Assembly (NCBI RefSeq): GCF_015645385.1
Contig: NZ_JADOET010000002.1
Span: forward strand, 62,001-126,000
Source of the DNA: Winogradskyella marina
GTDB taxonomy: Bacteria; Bacteroidota; Bacteroidia; Flavobacteriales; Flavobacteriaceae
Direction: 5' to 3'
Length of the DNA: 64,000 nucleotides
Below, piece by piece: positions 51,607-60,397 of the stretch. Both the position numbers and the translations under genes were made by a program. The notes under the pieces are model-generated. The model saw only the letters and a list, made by a program, of their open reading frames with translations. It had not been told where the DNA came from and did not search any database. Numbering within the stretch: position 1 is the first letter of the stretch; the number at the start of each line of letters is the position of its first letter.

Positions 51607-52002
51607 TTAGGACTTTTGAAGAAATTTAACTAAGCCTAAAACCTCAAAAAACAAATACAAGAAATACGGGATGAAAAAATTGAAAACATCTGGCACTTTG
51701 TTTTCAAAATCCGATAGGATTAATGGTAGTAAAAATAATATCGCTAATAGCATCTTAAAAAGTGTCATTCCCATAAATAGAATAAAAACATCTTTCATTC
51801 CAGTGGAAAATTTGTAATTGACTACTGTGTATACTATTAAGGTCACGATGACGTGAAAGGTATAAATATGCCAAACAGGAAAAAAGAAAGTAGTGTCTTT
51901 TGCAAAGTGAAACAAAAGATAAGCGTGAATACCAAATAATAACACACTAAGTCCAACTAACTGCAAAACAAATGCTATTTGTCTCTTTTTAAAATCCTCC
52001 AT
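51607..52002 (-). CDS. Small membrane protein, DUF6168-like, AtpI position
   Basis: A 131-residue protein with four predicted helices (about 10-30, 42-62, 71-92, 106-124) and few charged residues. It occupies the place of AtpI between AtpZ and AtpB. I believe it is a DUF6168 family member, but the assignment rests on position and recollection of the family. A function in F0 assembly or Mg2+ supply is inference. Confidence 0.7.
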   Translation of the reverse strand: MEDFKKRQIAFVLQLVGLSVLLFGIHAYLLFHFAKDTTFFFPVWHIYTFHVIVTLIVYTVVNYKFSTGMKDVFILFMGMTLFKMLLAILFLLPLILSDFENKVPDVFNFFIPYFLYLFFEVLGLVKFLQKS

Positions 52003-52013
52003 TTTTAATCTAC

Positions 52014-52259
52014 TTATGAGCTTGCAATAATACGTCTTATAACATAAACCATTGACAAAATTACGGAAGATAATGACAATATTAAAGTGTATAATTTATG
52101 CTCATTAGGAAAGTATTCATCGAGTTTTACTCCTATGAATGTCCCAACACCGATAATAATTACCATCTGAATTGCTATGCTAGAATAACGAGCATAAGAA
52201 TTAAGATCGCTCTTTTTAGTTTTGGGCTTTTGCGGTTTGTTGTGATTTGCTTGGCTCAT
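52014..52259 (-). CDS. atpZ: AtpZ/AtpI family protein
   Basis: An 81-residue protein with a polar N terminus (QANHNKPQKPKTKKSDLNSY), two membrane helices (about 27-46 and 56-75) and the GTFIGVKLDEYFPNEHKLYT loop of AtpZ/AtpI proteins. AtpZ assists ATP synthase assembly or Mg2+/Ca2+ transport in other bacteria. The ATG overlaps the bactofilin gene end by 44 bp, and no later start would retain the first helix. Confidence 0.82.
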   Translation of the reverse strand: MSQANHNKPQKPKTKKSDLNSYARYSSIAIQMVIIIGVGTFIGVKLDEYFPNEHKLYTLILSLSSVILSMVYVIRRIIASS

Positions 52260-52644
52260 TAGATAAAGATTTTACAGTGCCTTTCATACTACAAGTAGCG
52301 TTAAAAGTTGCTCCAGGCTCTACAGCCAACTTACTTACATGTACTTCACCTTCAATATGAGCTGTAGTCTTTAAGGATAATGTACCAGACAAAATAAGCT
52401 TCCCTGAAAACTTACCTTCAAAATCAGCATTTTCTCCTTGTAAAGTTCCTTTAATAAAGCCCGACTTACCAACAACTATTTTGCCAGAGGTTTTTACATT
52501 ACCTTCAATTGTTCCATCGATTCTAAATGGTCCTTGGCTCGCAATATCACCTACAATTTTAGTGCCTTGCGCTATTATATTTTGTTGTGTACTTGTTTCC
52601 ATAGTTCCGTGTTGTTTAGATTTTTTATTGTCTGAGGAAAACAT
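52216..52644 (-). CDS. Bactofilin (polymer-forming cytoskeletal protein)
   Basis: A 142-residue bactofilin. The DUF583 core (about 17-125) is built of right-handed beta-helix repeats: ISQ/GTKIVGDIASQGPFRIDG, IEGNVKTSGKIVVGKSGFIK and KLILSGTLSLKTTAHIEGEV. Disordered Ser/Gln/Lys tails flank it. Bactofilins form filaments that organise cell shape, stalk or envelope proteins. It is encoded between sprE and atpZ, overlapping atpZ by 44 bp and 17 bp after sprE. Confidence 0.9.
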   Translation of the reverse strand: MFSSDNKKSKQHGTMETSTQQNIIAQGTKIVGDIASQGPFRIDGTIEGNVKTSGKIVVGKSGFIKGTLQGENADFEGKFSGKLILSGTLSLKTTAHIEGEVHVSKLAVEPGATFNATCSMKGTVKSLSNEPSKSQQTAKAQN

Positions 52645-52661
52645 AATAAATTAGTTTTAAA

Positions 52662-55286
52662 TTACTGCAGCTTTAAATACGCATTTAAGTTTTTATGTCG
52701 TTGAATAATCGCATAGTTTGGTGATGAAATAGCAAAGTATGGCCGCGTTATTTTTGGTTTAATGACACGCCCTCTTTTATCCTTTTCTTCTGACTTAAGC
52801 AATTCACCAAACCCATTGGCTCCATTTATACTTGTTAGACCATGAACCACCACAAAAGTGGTGTTTTCAGTGTAAAGATCTTTTGAAACTGTAAGATCAA
52901 AGTAGTCGATTTTTGCAACTTCTTCTTCTAAAGTCTTTATAAATGCTTCAATATCTTCACCCGAATTATTTTCAAATTGAAATATGACATTAAATTTGTC
53001 AGTATCATCATCTGAAATAAATTCTTTCTTCTCTAGCACAGGAAGTGCTTCGTTTATAATTTCTTGAGCCCTTTTGCCTTCGTCAGTATTAGCATAAGTT
53101 AATGCAATATAGTTAATACCTTCTTTGTAAGCTTCAAAACCATAAAGTCTTCCTTTTGCCGATGCTTTTAAGATTTCAAACTTAGGTACAAAATCACCAC
53201 CTTCAAATCGCTTTATCTGTGCTTCTGCTTCTGTAATAACAGCTGCATATTCTTCGTTTTCAAATTGTTTATAAAGGGTTGTGTAAATGAATTCTGGACT
53301 GTTTTCATCCTTAGACAATTCCGATTGTGGATTTAATAATATCTCCGCGTAGCGCGACTCTGGATAGTCTTGTATAATAGCAGACTTCATTGCTTCTGCT
53401 TTTTGGTTTAAACCTAATTCTAGATAAATTCCGTACAAATTATATTTTGAAGGTAAAATTAAACGGTCTTCAGGTTTATTTTCCAATAGGTTTTCGAGTT
53501 TAGACTTTGCCAACAGAAACTCTTTAAACTTTTCTTTATAAATAATTCCTAATTGGTAATAGGCAAAGTTGCGCTCTGTAGCAATACTATCTATTTCCGT
53601 TTGTTCTGTTGGTAAGGATGCTAAATAGGTTTCAGGATTAAAACGAACATCTTCTATTGTTTCGCCTGTTTCCTCATCTTCTTTAGACGTATTTACAATA
53701 TCTGCACGCTGACTAGAATGTCTCCAATTATCTTGTAGCTTACGATCTCCCCAAAGCTTTAGGAATTCATTTTTTCCATAAGCTACTGTCGTTGCATTAT
53801 AAAAATAAAAACTACTACTTGCGCTCGCTCCTGAGGCTTGTAGCGTTCTAGAGGTTCCTGGAGGTCGTTTTGAAGCTTGTGATGCTACGGCCCTGCCTTT
53901 CTGCTTTAGATTTCCAGCTGTTGGCGCTACTTGCCTTTTTTGTCTTTCTAAAGCTTCTTCTTGTTGTTTTTGTTCTTCTAATGCTTGTAAACGAAGTGCT
54001 TCAGCATGTTTTGTATAAATCGCTAATTGTTCTGATTTTGGAAGACTTACCATCCTTAAAATACTATCATTAGTTTGAGCTATGCCTTCGTAATAGATAA
54101 CGTCGTCAAGATTTTCGCGCTTTCTTTTAATAATTCGGTATGGTTTTGAATTTTCAACCATTGCCGTCATTGTACTGTCGTAATAGGCTCCAGCGGTTTT
54201 ATAAACGTTTCTATCAAAATACATATTCCCTAAAGTTTCATAACTAAGTGCCCTAAGGTGCTTGTCTGAGGTTGTTTTTCTCAGGGATTTATTATAGTAT
54301 GCTTCGGCAAGACTGTCTGTTGTATTAGTGCGATGGTATTCTGCAATGCGGTAATATATTTTATCTAAAAACGGTCTGTTCTCTCTATTTTCTTCTAATT
54401 CTGTAAGGTATTCTTCAAATTCAAGTTGGTTACCGTTTAATACATCAAAATTATTTGACTTTTCTATATGTGCATTAATGTAAAATGATCTTGGGACCTT
54501 ACGATGCAAGTCTATGATGGCGTCAAATTCAATATTAGCACTGTCTTTTTTACCAAACTCATTATATAACTGTCCTTTAATAAAGTGGTATCGCGCTTTT
54601 TCTCTTTTAACTTCAGTGTTTTTTGCTGCAATATCGAGCTGAGCAATTGCACTATCTTTAGATTTAATGTTGATATACGCTTGTGCTAAAGTTGCTGTAG
54701 CATCTGCCAAATCTTGCCCTTCAATGTCTTCTTCTTTTAATAAACGTTTTAGTTTTTCAATGGCTCCAGCATCATTATCTAAACGCATGTTTGTTTTTTC
54801 GCGCCAAATTTTAACTTGGTTGATTTTATCGCTCGTTGGATATTTATTTAAAATATTGTTAAACGCAGCCATGGCTGGCACAAAACGTTGATCGAAATAA
54901 CGCGCTTGACCTAAAAGTAAATAAGCTTCGTCTATTTGAGGATTTTTTTCTTTTCCGTCGATATTCATGCCATGTACCTGAATCGCTTTTATGGCTTTTT
55001 CTTCGGCACGTTCAAAATCTGCATTTTTTGTTTGTCCTGGCAGAAAGATATCTTCGGACACATTCATACGCTCCACAGGTAAAAGCTCCCAGAAGTTTTC
55101 TGTAAACTCATTATTAACGGCATCTTTTCCACGCTCTAAAGCAATATTGCCATTATAAAGCACATTGTATTTTGTGCCCATAGCATGAAATTGTCGGTTT
55201 ATAAATTTATCCTTTTTACGTGAACAGCTTTGAGTAAGCATCACCACGCAACATAGCGATAATATGAATTTGTAATAGGTTTTCAA
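52662..55286 (-). CDS. sprE: Gliding motility/T9SS lipoprotein SprE (PorW)
   Basis: An 874-residue lipoprotein: signal peptide with VMLTQSC lipobox (Cys21), then many TPR-like helical repeats and a proline/glutamine/serine-rich central stretch (about 445-490). Length and sequence match Flavobacterium johnsoniae SprE and Porphyromonas PorW, required for gliding and for T9SS secretion. A C-terminal domain (from about 780, FNVIFQFENNSGEDIEAFIK) is the conserved PorW end. It precedes bactofilin by 17 bp. It supplies the machinery for the T9SS cargo genes in this window. Confidence 0.9.
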   Translation of the reverse strand: MKTYYKFILSLCCVVMLTQSCSRKKDKFINRQFHAMGTKYNVLYNGNIALERGKDAVNNEFTENFWELLPVERMNVSEDIFLPGQTKNADFERAEEKAIKAIQVHGMNIDGKEKNPQIDEAYLLLGQARYFDQRFVPAMAAFNNILNKYPTSDKINQVKIWREKTNMRLDNDAGAIEKLKRLLKEEDIEGQDLADATATLAQAYINIKSKDSAIAQLDIAAKNTEVKREKARYHFIKGQLYNEFGKKDSANIEFDAIIDLHRKVPRSFYINAHIEKSNNFDVLNGNQLEFEEYLTELEENRENRPFLDKIYYRIAEYHRTNTTDSLAEAYYNKSLRKTTSDKHLRALSYETLGNMYFDRNVYKTAGAYYDSTMTAMVENSKPYRIIKRKRENLDDVIYYEGIAQTNDSILRMVSLPKSEQLAIYTKHAEALRLQALEEQKQQEEALERQKRQVAPTAGNLKQKGRAVASQASKRPPGTSRTLQASGASASSSFYFYNATTVAYGKNEFLKLWGDRKLQDNWRHSSQRADIVNTSKEDEETGETIEDVRFNPETYLASLPTEQTEIDSIATERNFAYYQLGIIYKEKFKEFLLAKSKLENLLENKPEDRLILPSKYNLYGIYLELGLNQKAEAMKSAIIQDYPESRYAEILLNPQSELSKDENSPEFIYTTLYKQFENEEYAAVITEAEAQIKRFEGGDFVPKFEILKASAKGRLYGFEAYKEGINYIALTYANTDEGKRAQEIINEALPVLEKKEFISDDDTDKFNVIFQFENNSGEDIEAFIKTLEEEVAKIDYFDLTVSKDLYTENTTFVVVHGLTSINGANGFGELLKSEEKDKRGRVIKPKITRPYFAISSPNYAIIQRHKNLNAYLKLQ

Positions 55287-55525
55287 ACGTTGGTTCTATT
55301 TGGTTAATAGATAACTGAAAAACACCTTGTTTAGTGTGTTAGATGGTAAAAATAAGGATCTTTTTGAATTTGAGGCTGAAATTTATAAGATATTAGACCG
55401 CTTCACTGTTAGAATCCAGAATAAAGCTTGATTGTGGTTCATTTGTAATTGATAAAATCGATTGAAAAATAATATTCTCGCGAAGGCGGAGAGATGCAGG
55501 GACCTACTCTTGCGTGAAATAAAAT

Positions 55526-55548
55526 GGCATGAAAATGATTTTCATGCC
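55526..55548 (-). terminator. Terminator of the PadR/ABC operon
   Basis: Perfect GGCATGAAAA-TGA-TTTTCATGCC hairpin 31 bp after the ATPase stop, followed on the minus strand by ATTTTATTT. The rest of 55287-55579 shows no gene. Confidence 0.75.
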
Positions 55549-55579
55549 GTTGTTATAATTTTAAAAAAAAGAAAAAGAA

Positions 55580-56302
55580 TTATTCTTCCTCTTGCATTGC
55601 CATTGCAGTGCCAGAAAAATGTGCTTCCAATTCCTTTAATGTTGCAGGATTGGTTTCTAAATCTTTAATCACATGTCCTTTTTCTAACACAACGATACGT
55701 TCGCACACATCTGTAACATGCAATAGATCATGACTAGAAACTAATACCGTAACACCTTTTTTATGTGCTAAATCTCTGATGATTTCTTTTAATCGGATTT
55801 GAGTGGTTGGATCTAAATTGGCAAAGGGTTCGTCTAAGATGATCACTTCAGGATTTCCGATTAGTGCCGCTACGATTCCGGCTTTCTTTTGATTTCCTTT
55901 ACTTAAATCCCTAAGGTATTTTTTTTGATTTAAAATTTCGCCATGGAAAAAATCTTGAAACTGCGTTAATAAAGCGTCAACATCTGCTTTGTTTTGGCCG
56001 CGTAATTCGCCAATAAAATAAAAATATTCTTCTGGTGTTAAATAACCGATTAAAAAGGTTTCGTCTATAAATGCAGACGTAAATGGCTTCCAGTCTTCAC
56101 TTTCATTAACCAGTACATTATTATTTTTTATATGTCCTGTGGTAGGCTGAATTAAATCTAACAACAAACTAAAATAGGTTGTTTTTCCTGCGCCATTATT
56201 GCCCACAAGTCCAAAACTTTGACCTTTAGGAATCTCTAAACTATCGATTTTTAAAACCGTATTGCTATTATATGTTTTTGATAAGTTGGATGTAATAATC
56301 AT
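55580..56302 (-). CDS. ABC transporter ATP-binding protein (DUF5687-associated)
   Basis: A 240-residue ATPase with Walker A GNNGAGKTT near residue 35, signature LSKGNQKK, Walker B VIILDEPFANLDP and the H-loop VSSHDL. The neighbouring gene, 4 bp upstream, encodes the DUF5687-type permease. The pair resembles ABC-2-type exporters. Its place at the end of the PadR operon suggests regulated export or membrane-stress response. Substrate unknown. Confidence 0.9.
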   Translation of the reverse strand: MIITSNLSKTYNSNTVLKIDSLEIPKGQSFGLVGNNGAGKTTYFSLLLDLIQPTTGHIKNNNVLVNESEDWKPFTSAFIDETFLIGYLTPEEYFYFIGELRGQNKADVDALLTQFQDFFHGEILNQKKYLRDLSKGNQKKAGIVAALIGNPEVIILDEPFANLDPTTQIRLKEIIRDLAHKKGVTVLVSSHDLLHVTDVCERIVVLEKGHVIKDLETNPATLKELEAHFSGTAMAMQEEE

Positions 56303-56306
56303 AATT

Positions 56307-57779
56307 CTAATTGTTTTGTTTGTAAGCCACTAGTGTTTTATACTTTTCAGATTTGTAAATCTTCTCGATAATACTAAATACCTTATTTTTAAATAATAAA
56401 CCTATAAGTCCTGTTATTGCTACCAAAGCAAAGCCTAACACTTCGCTGTAAGCAAAATGACCTATGGCATAAATTACCATGGGTAACACCAATTTAGGAA
56501 TGGTTAACAGCAACGTCTTTACATTAAATGATTTTTTATCTCCGAACGCCTTTTTTGCAGAAGTTAAATCTATCGGTGTTTTTATATACGCTCCTCCCCA
56601 AAGGACCATATGAGAATTAACTCCAATATTATAAATAGCACCTACAACAACAGCTGCATAAGCTTGCCAACCAAAGTAGAGATAGAATGAGGCAATAATT
56701 GTTGTGAAAACCGTAGCAATAACCATAAGATACCATTTGGATTCTAAATATTCCTTATATCTAATATTCTGACTCATTAAGAGCGGATAATAAGCACTAT
56801 CCCAGCTCGGCACAAATTGACCGAAACTAAACAGAAAACCACCCGACACAAAAATACCTGCAAAAATGCGCCAAAAAGGACCGTCGTAGACTTCTATACT
56901 TCCTGTAAAAAACAACAAGCCATAGAAAATAAAGAGAAAGCTCATAAAAATGGTCATTTTAGAACGTTTGTTACGTTTTATGAGCTTAATATCATTTTTT
57001 AGAAAGGTTGAAATGCTACCGAAACGATTTAAATAATCCATAGTGTCCGTTTCCGCGATATCTACTTTCTTAGCTAAACCAGCATCTAAATAGAAGTTTT
57101 CTCTAAAATATTTGAATGCCATTTTATACAATACAAAAGCCAATACTATTGGGATTACAGCTAAATAAGGCTGATTATAAAATGCTGAAAAGATTGGTGC
57201 TGTGAATTGCGTCACATCAAAAATATTGAAATAAAGTAGTCCTCCTAAAATTGCTATGACACCAATTACAGCGAAGAAAACAACATCTTTACTATTGACA
57301 AAAATATTTATGAAATTGTTACAATACACAAGTGCAAGCATCGCTAAATGCCAACCCAACACATTTATAAACGGATGACCTTCTATGATTAAAACAATTG
57401 AAAAAGGAATAAAAAAGAAAGCATGCCAAATGTTGAAAAATGAAATCATTGTTTTATTGATTCCGAATTTAACAATTTGATCCTTCTTTAATGGTAAATA
57501 CAATAGCGGTTTAATATTTACAATAGGCATTTTTTGTAGAAAATACTTAAAAACCAAATCGAAAATAAAATAGAAGATTAAAAATTGGTTGATGATTTTT
57601 AATGGTTCTGGATCAACCATTTCTTCAATAAGATAATAGGCGCCAATACCTGCTCCTAAAGCATATAATAACATAAAAAACGCACCAAAAACCATTAATA
57701 TTTTAAGTGCTAAGTTGACCTGAAATGAAGCAGAGCGCGTAAACGCTTTCCATTCTAGATTTATAAATTGTTTTATCAT
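56307..57779 (-). CDS. ABC transporter permease, DUF5687 family
   Basis: A 490-residue protein with about 12 predicted membrane helices, opening MIKQFINLEWKAFTRSASFQ. This start is characteristic of the DUF5687 family, the permease partner of an ABC-2-like ATPase in Bacteroidota. A cytoplasmic stretch around 235-265 is charged. It is encoded between three small paralogous membrane proteins and its ATPase, in a PadR-led operon. Transported substrate is unknown. Confidence 0.82.
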   Translation of the reverse strand: MIKQFINLEWKAFTRSASFQVNLALKILMVFGAFFMLLYALGAGIGAYYLIEEMVDPEPLKIINQFLIFYFIFDLVFKYFLQKMPIVNIKPLLYLPLKKDQIVKFGINKTMISFFNIWHAFFFIPFSIVLIIEGHPFINVLGWHLAMLALVYCNNFINIFVNSKDVVFFAVIGVIAILGGLLYFNIFDVTQFTAPIFSAFYNQPYLAVIPIVLAFVLYKMAFKYFRENFYLDAGLAKKVDIAETDTMDYLNRFGSISTFLKNDIKLIKRNKRSKMTIFMSFLFIFYGLLFFTGSIEVYDGPFWRIFAGIFVSGGFLFSFGQFVPSWDSAYYPLLMSQNIRYKEYLESKWYLMVIATVFTTIIASFYLYFGWQAYAAVVVGAIYNIGVNSHMVLWGGAYIKTPIDLTSAKKAFGDKKSFNVKTLLLTIPKLVLPMVIYAIGHFAYSEVLGFALVAITGLIGLLFKNKVFSIIEKIYKSEKYKTLVAYKQNN

Positions 57780-57830
57780 AGTGTAATGATGGGTTGGTTT
57801 ACCTAGTAAGTATTAAAAAAAGGAGATTTG

Positions 57831-58520
57831 TTACAAACAAAATTCAGGATAGGTTTCGTTGAGTAGTTTTTCCGCTTTACTTGGTAAGACTTCAAAGCTG
57901 ATATAGCTGATAATTACGAAAGCAGTAAATGCTAATGATAAACCGACAATAAAGTAAATGTTCGTTATAAAACCCTCTGGTATTCTATATACATTATATA
58001 ATTGCGACATAAAAACCATTGACGTTACTCCAGATTGTCTAAAAATAATTTCTTCTAGCATCCATTTTTTGTTCGAAATTTCCTTTCTACGTCTAAATTG
58101 TCTATTAAGTTGGATACCTTTATAAATGGCCCAAATTATTATAATACCATAAAAAACCAAGGCTAAAATTGGCGTATAAAAAGTAGAGAAAGCCAAATAA
58201 AACCCTAAAAACAAACTTAACGTTGCAAATATTTGTGGTAACGCAAACCAATTTTTAAGTTCATTCCATAAATAACGCCTATAACGTTTATTCATCGCTT
58301 TAGCCCGTTGTTCAATAGCGTCCATAAAACCACAGACACCAAATTTCTTGAAAGCTTTGTTTTTAGCCTCTTCAAAACTGAGTTTGGGTTGATTTTGCCA
58401 TTGGGTTTCAATATCATTAGCTAAATGATCTACGGGTTCGGTTTGTAAGTCGTAATGCTCCACAAAATGTTGTCTTGTGAAAGCGTAGAGATCTTGTATT
58501 TGAGGTTCTGTTAGTTTCAT
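57831..58520 (-). CDS. HAAS-like N-terminal domain membrane protein (paralogue 3)
   Basis: A 229-residue protein. Residues 1-65 are a polar helical domain (MKLTEPQIQDLYAFTRQHFV, ETQWQNQPKLSFEEAKNKAF, KKFGVCGFMDAIEQR) with the paralogue-wide DH pair at VDHL; then about four to five helices. It resembles HAAS-type proteins encoded next to PadR regulators in Firmicutes. The stop and start of neighbouring genes touch (1 bp). The most divergent of the three paralogues. Confidence 0.75.
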   Translation of the reverse strand: MKLTEPQIQDLYAFTRQHFVEHYDLQTEPVDHLANDIETQWQNQPKLSFEEAKNKAFKKFGVCGFMDAIEQRAKAMNKRYRRYLWNELKNWFALPQIFATLSLFLGFYLAFSTFYTPILALVFYGIIIIWAIYKGIQLNRQFRRRKEISNKKWMLEEIIFRQSGVTSMVFMSQLYNVYRIPEGFITNIYFIVGLSLAFTAFVIISYISFEVLPSKAEKLLNETYPEFCL

Positions 58521-59243
58521 TTATAAAAACTTGAGACTAAATGATTTTTTATTCTCTTCATACACCTTCCGATATACATCAATATTAGTTCTTATCATTG
58601 GATAAAATAAACATGCAACAACTACAAAGAAGCCATCAGGCATACTTGCAGCATTTTCGTAATTTTCCTTTAAGATATAATAGGAAAGATTATACATGGA
58701 CCAAACTAACATCGCAGAACTTGTTGCCATTGCAAAATTCAAGGATTTTCTAGTAGACTTATCTTTAAAAGTATAATATGCTGAATAAATAGTAGGCAGA
58801 ATTAATACCAACAAACCAATAAGAAAACTTAACTCTGGTTTAATTTGATAGATTGTAATAAATGACAAAATAACTGCGATGTATTCTAACCAAAATTTAA
58901 AGGTTAAAAATTTAGTTTTAAGATGGTTCCATGTCATTTTTCGGTATTTCCTACCAAGTTCTTTCTGCTTATTTCTCGTAAATTTCTTAAATCCAATATT
59001 ACTCTGATACAATCCTTTTTCAAAAATTCTGTCCTTTGAAACACCGAATTCTATAAATTGATTTCCAAATCCTCTATGAACTTCGAGCAATGCTTCATTG
59101 AAAGAAATACCATCATTTGCCATTTTATCTTCTACAGCAGACACAATGTGGTCTAATAATTCTAAACGTACATCCCAAAACTTAACCTCATTTTTAATAA
59201 GGTAGTTGTCTATGAATTTTATTTCTTCTTTTGTTAGTTTCAT
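58521..59243 (-). CDS. HAAS-like N-terminal domain membrane protein (paralogue 2)
   Basis: A 240-residue protein. The N-terminal domain (1-70) reads MKLTKEEIKFIDNYLIKNEV, with LELLDHIVSAVEDKM, and a GISFNEALLEVHRGFGNQFI tail; then about four to five membrane helices and the closing VYRKVYEENKK. It shares its opening with paralogue 1 (MKLTKEDIQFIDTYL). PadR-linked HAAS proteins are thought to act as regulatory membrane partners. Function here is inference from position. Confidence 0.78.
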   Translation of the reverse strand: MKLTKEEIKFIDNYLIKNEVKFWDVRLELLDHIVSAVEDKMANDGISFNEALLEVHRGFGNQFIEFGVSKDRIFEKGLYQSNIGFKKFTRNKQKELGRKYRKMTWNHLKTKFLTFKFWLEYIAVILSFITIYQIKPELSFLIGLLVLILPTIYSAYYTFKDKSTRKSLNFAMATSSAMLVWSMYNLSYYILKENYENAASMPDGFFVVVACLFYPMIRTNIDVYRKVYEENKKSFSLKFL

Positions 59244-59244
59244 T

Positions 59245-59891
59245 TTAGACTACACTTTTAAATCGGCTTTCATAATCCATAAATAGCTTTATGCTTATTA
59301 TAACCAAAATCATCACTAAAGTTAGCGATAGGCTTGCACCACCAATTGTCCATAACAAATCACTTGTTCCGTTGATGTCTTTTGTTCTACTAATAAAGAT
59401 ATAAGGCAATTGGTAAAAAGCTAAAAAAGGAAATGCCAAGCGTTCTACTACTGAGAATCTTTTATTCTGTTTACACCTTGATAAACGACGTAGGTTAGGA
59501 TAAATCCAGTCAATCCAACGAGCGGAATTATAGAAATAAACAGCCTAAACGTTTCTATGGAATAATTTTGAAATAAGATATAAAACCCAAGACAAGATGC
59601 TAAAAAGAGTATAGGTGTCAGTGGACTTTTAAGCTGCTGAACAAAGGTTTTCCATATTTTTTTATCAGCCAATTTTAAAAATTGTTTATTATCATTTAAG
59701 AGTTGTGCTTTGTGTTTAACCATGTAATCTTTGAAAATATCATAAAAGCTTCTCGTATCGCCAGCTTCAATTTGGTTTTCAATATCAGAGGCTACGTGAT
59801 CTACCATTTCCATTCTAATGTCAGCAAAAACCACATCAGAATTCTCTAGATACGTATCTATAAATTGTATGTCTTCTTTTGTTAGTTTCAT
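59245..59891 (-). pseudogene. HAAS-like membrane protein (paralogue 1), frameshifted
   Basis: Two frames join into one gene. The first (59891 to 59448, 147 codons) has MKLTKEDIQFIDTYLENSDV, VDHVASDIE and two to three helices; its reading ends at KDSQ-stop. The second frame (59439 onward) continues KRFSVVERLAFPFLAFYQLP with further helices. Adding one A to the A4 run at 59460-59463 (T4 on plus) restores IKRFSVVERLAFP, giving about 215 residues like the paralogues. So this is a one-base deletion in a homopolymer: a true mutation, phase variation, or a sequencing error. Confidence 0.85.
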
Positions 59892-59903
59892 TTTAAGTTT
59901 TAA

Positions 59904-59957
59904 TACCTACAAGGTTTTAGATGCTAAATCAAGTTCAGCACATGCCTTGCAGGATTA
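59904..59957. repeat. Dispersed palindrome, long form
   Basis: TACCTACAAGGTTTTAGAT, centre GCTAAATCAAGTTCAGCA, and CATGCCTTGCAGGATTAG. The centre matches the copy at 3815-3872. It sits between the PadR gene and the first membrane-protein gene. Confidence 0.72.
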
Positions 59958-59961
59958 GTAC

Positions 59962-60294
59962 TTATGCCAATTTTGGATTTACTAAAGCTTGCATCGTCTT
60001 TATATATTCCGCTAATTCTTCCAATTTATTCACGGTTTCTTTGGTTCCGGTTTCAGTGAGTTTATAGTATTTACGCAATCGGTTATCCACTTTGGCGACT
60101 TCAACATCTAACAAACCTTCGGCTTCTAACTTATGTAACGCAGGATATAAGGCTCCTTCTGTGATTTTTAGTTCACCTTTTGTTAAAGCCTTTACCTTTT
60201 GGGTAATTTCGTAACCATACATTTTATCGTGCTCATTCAATAGCTTTAAAATGATGGTGGTTAAACTTCCTTTATATAATTTTGAATTGCTCAT
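59962..60294 (-). CDS. PadR family transcriptional regulator
   Basis: A 110-residue winged-HTH protein, short PadR subfamily: KLYKGSLTTIILKLLNEHD, YGYEITQKVKALTKGELKIT, EGALYPALHKLEAEGLL and VDNRLRKYYKLTETG. PadR proteins repress their own operon and derepress on ligand or stress. The palindromic sites just upstream match autoregulation. It heads the membrane-protein and ABC genes, a layout well known in Firmicutes but rarely described in Bacteroidota. Confidence 0.95.
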   Translation of the reverse strand: MSNSKLYKGSLTTIILKLLNEHDKMYGYEITQKVKALTKGELKITEGALYPALHKLEAEGLLDVEVAKVDNRLRKYYKLTETGTKETVNKLEELAEYIKTMQALVNPKLA

Positions 60295-60301
60295 CGTAAA
60301 A

Positions 60302-60343
60302 CAAATATATACATAATTTTCTTATGTATAAGACGCTTATGTA
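60302..60343 (-). promoter_or_regulatory. PadR promoter and palindromic operator
   Basis: CAAATATA at 60302-60309 (TATATTTG on the minus strand) is the -7 box, 8 bp from the ATG, so the mRNA is nearly leaderless. TACATAA-TTTTC-TTATGTA (60310-60328) is a perfect inverted repeat abutting it, and a third TTATGTA half-site lies at 60337-60343. Confidence 0.7.
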
Positions 60344-60353
60344 TGTAAAAAAC

Positions 60354-60384
60354 ACCTGACAGGTTTCAAAAACCTGTCAGGTCT
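60354..60384. repeat. Dispersed ACCTGACAGGT palindrome, short form
   Basis: ACCTGACAGGTTTC-AAAAACCTGTCAGGTCTA, between the PadR operator and the promoter of the PaaE-type gene. It may insulate the two divergent units. Confidence 0.8.
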
Positions 60385-60397
60385 ATGGAAGAATAGT

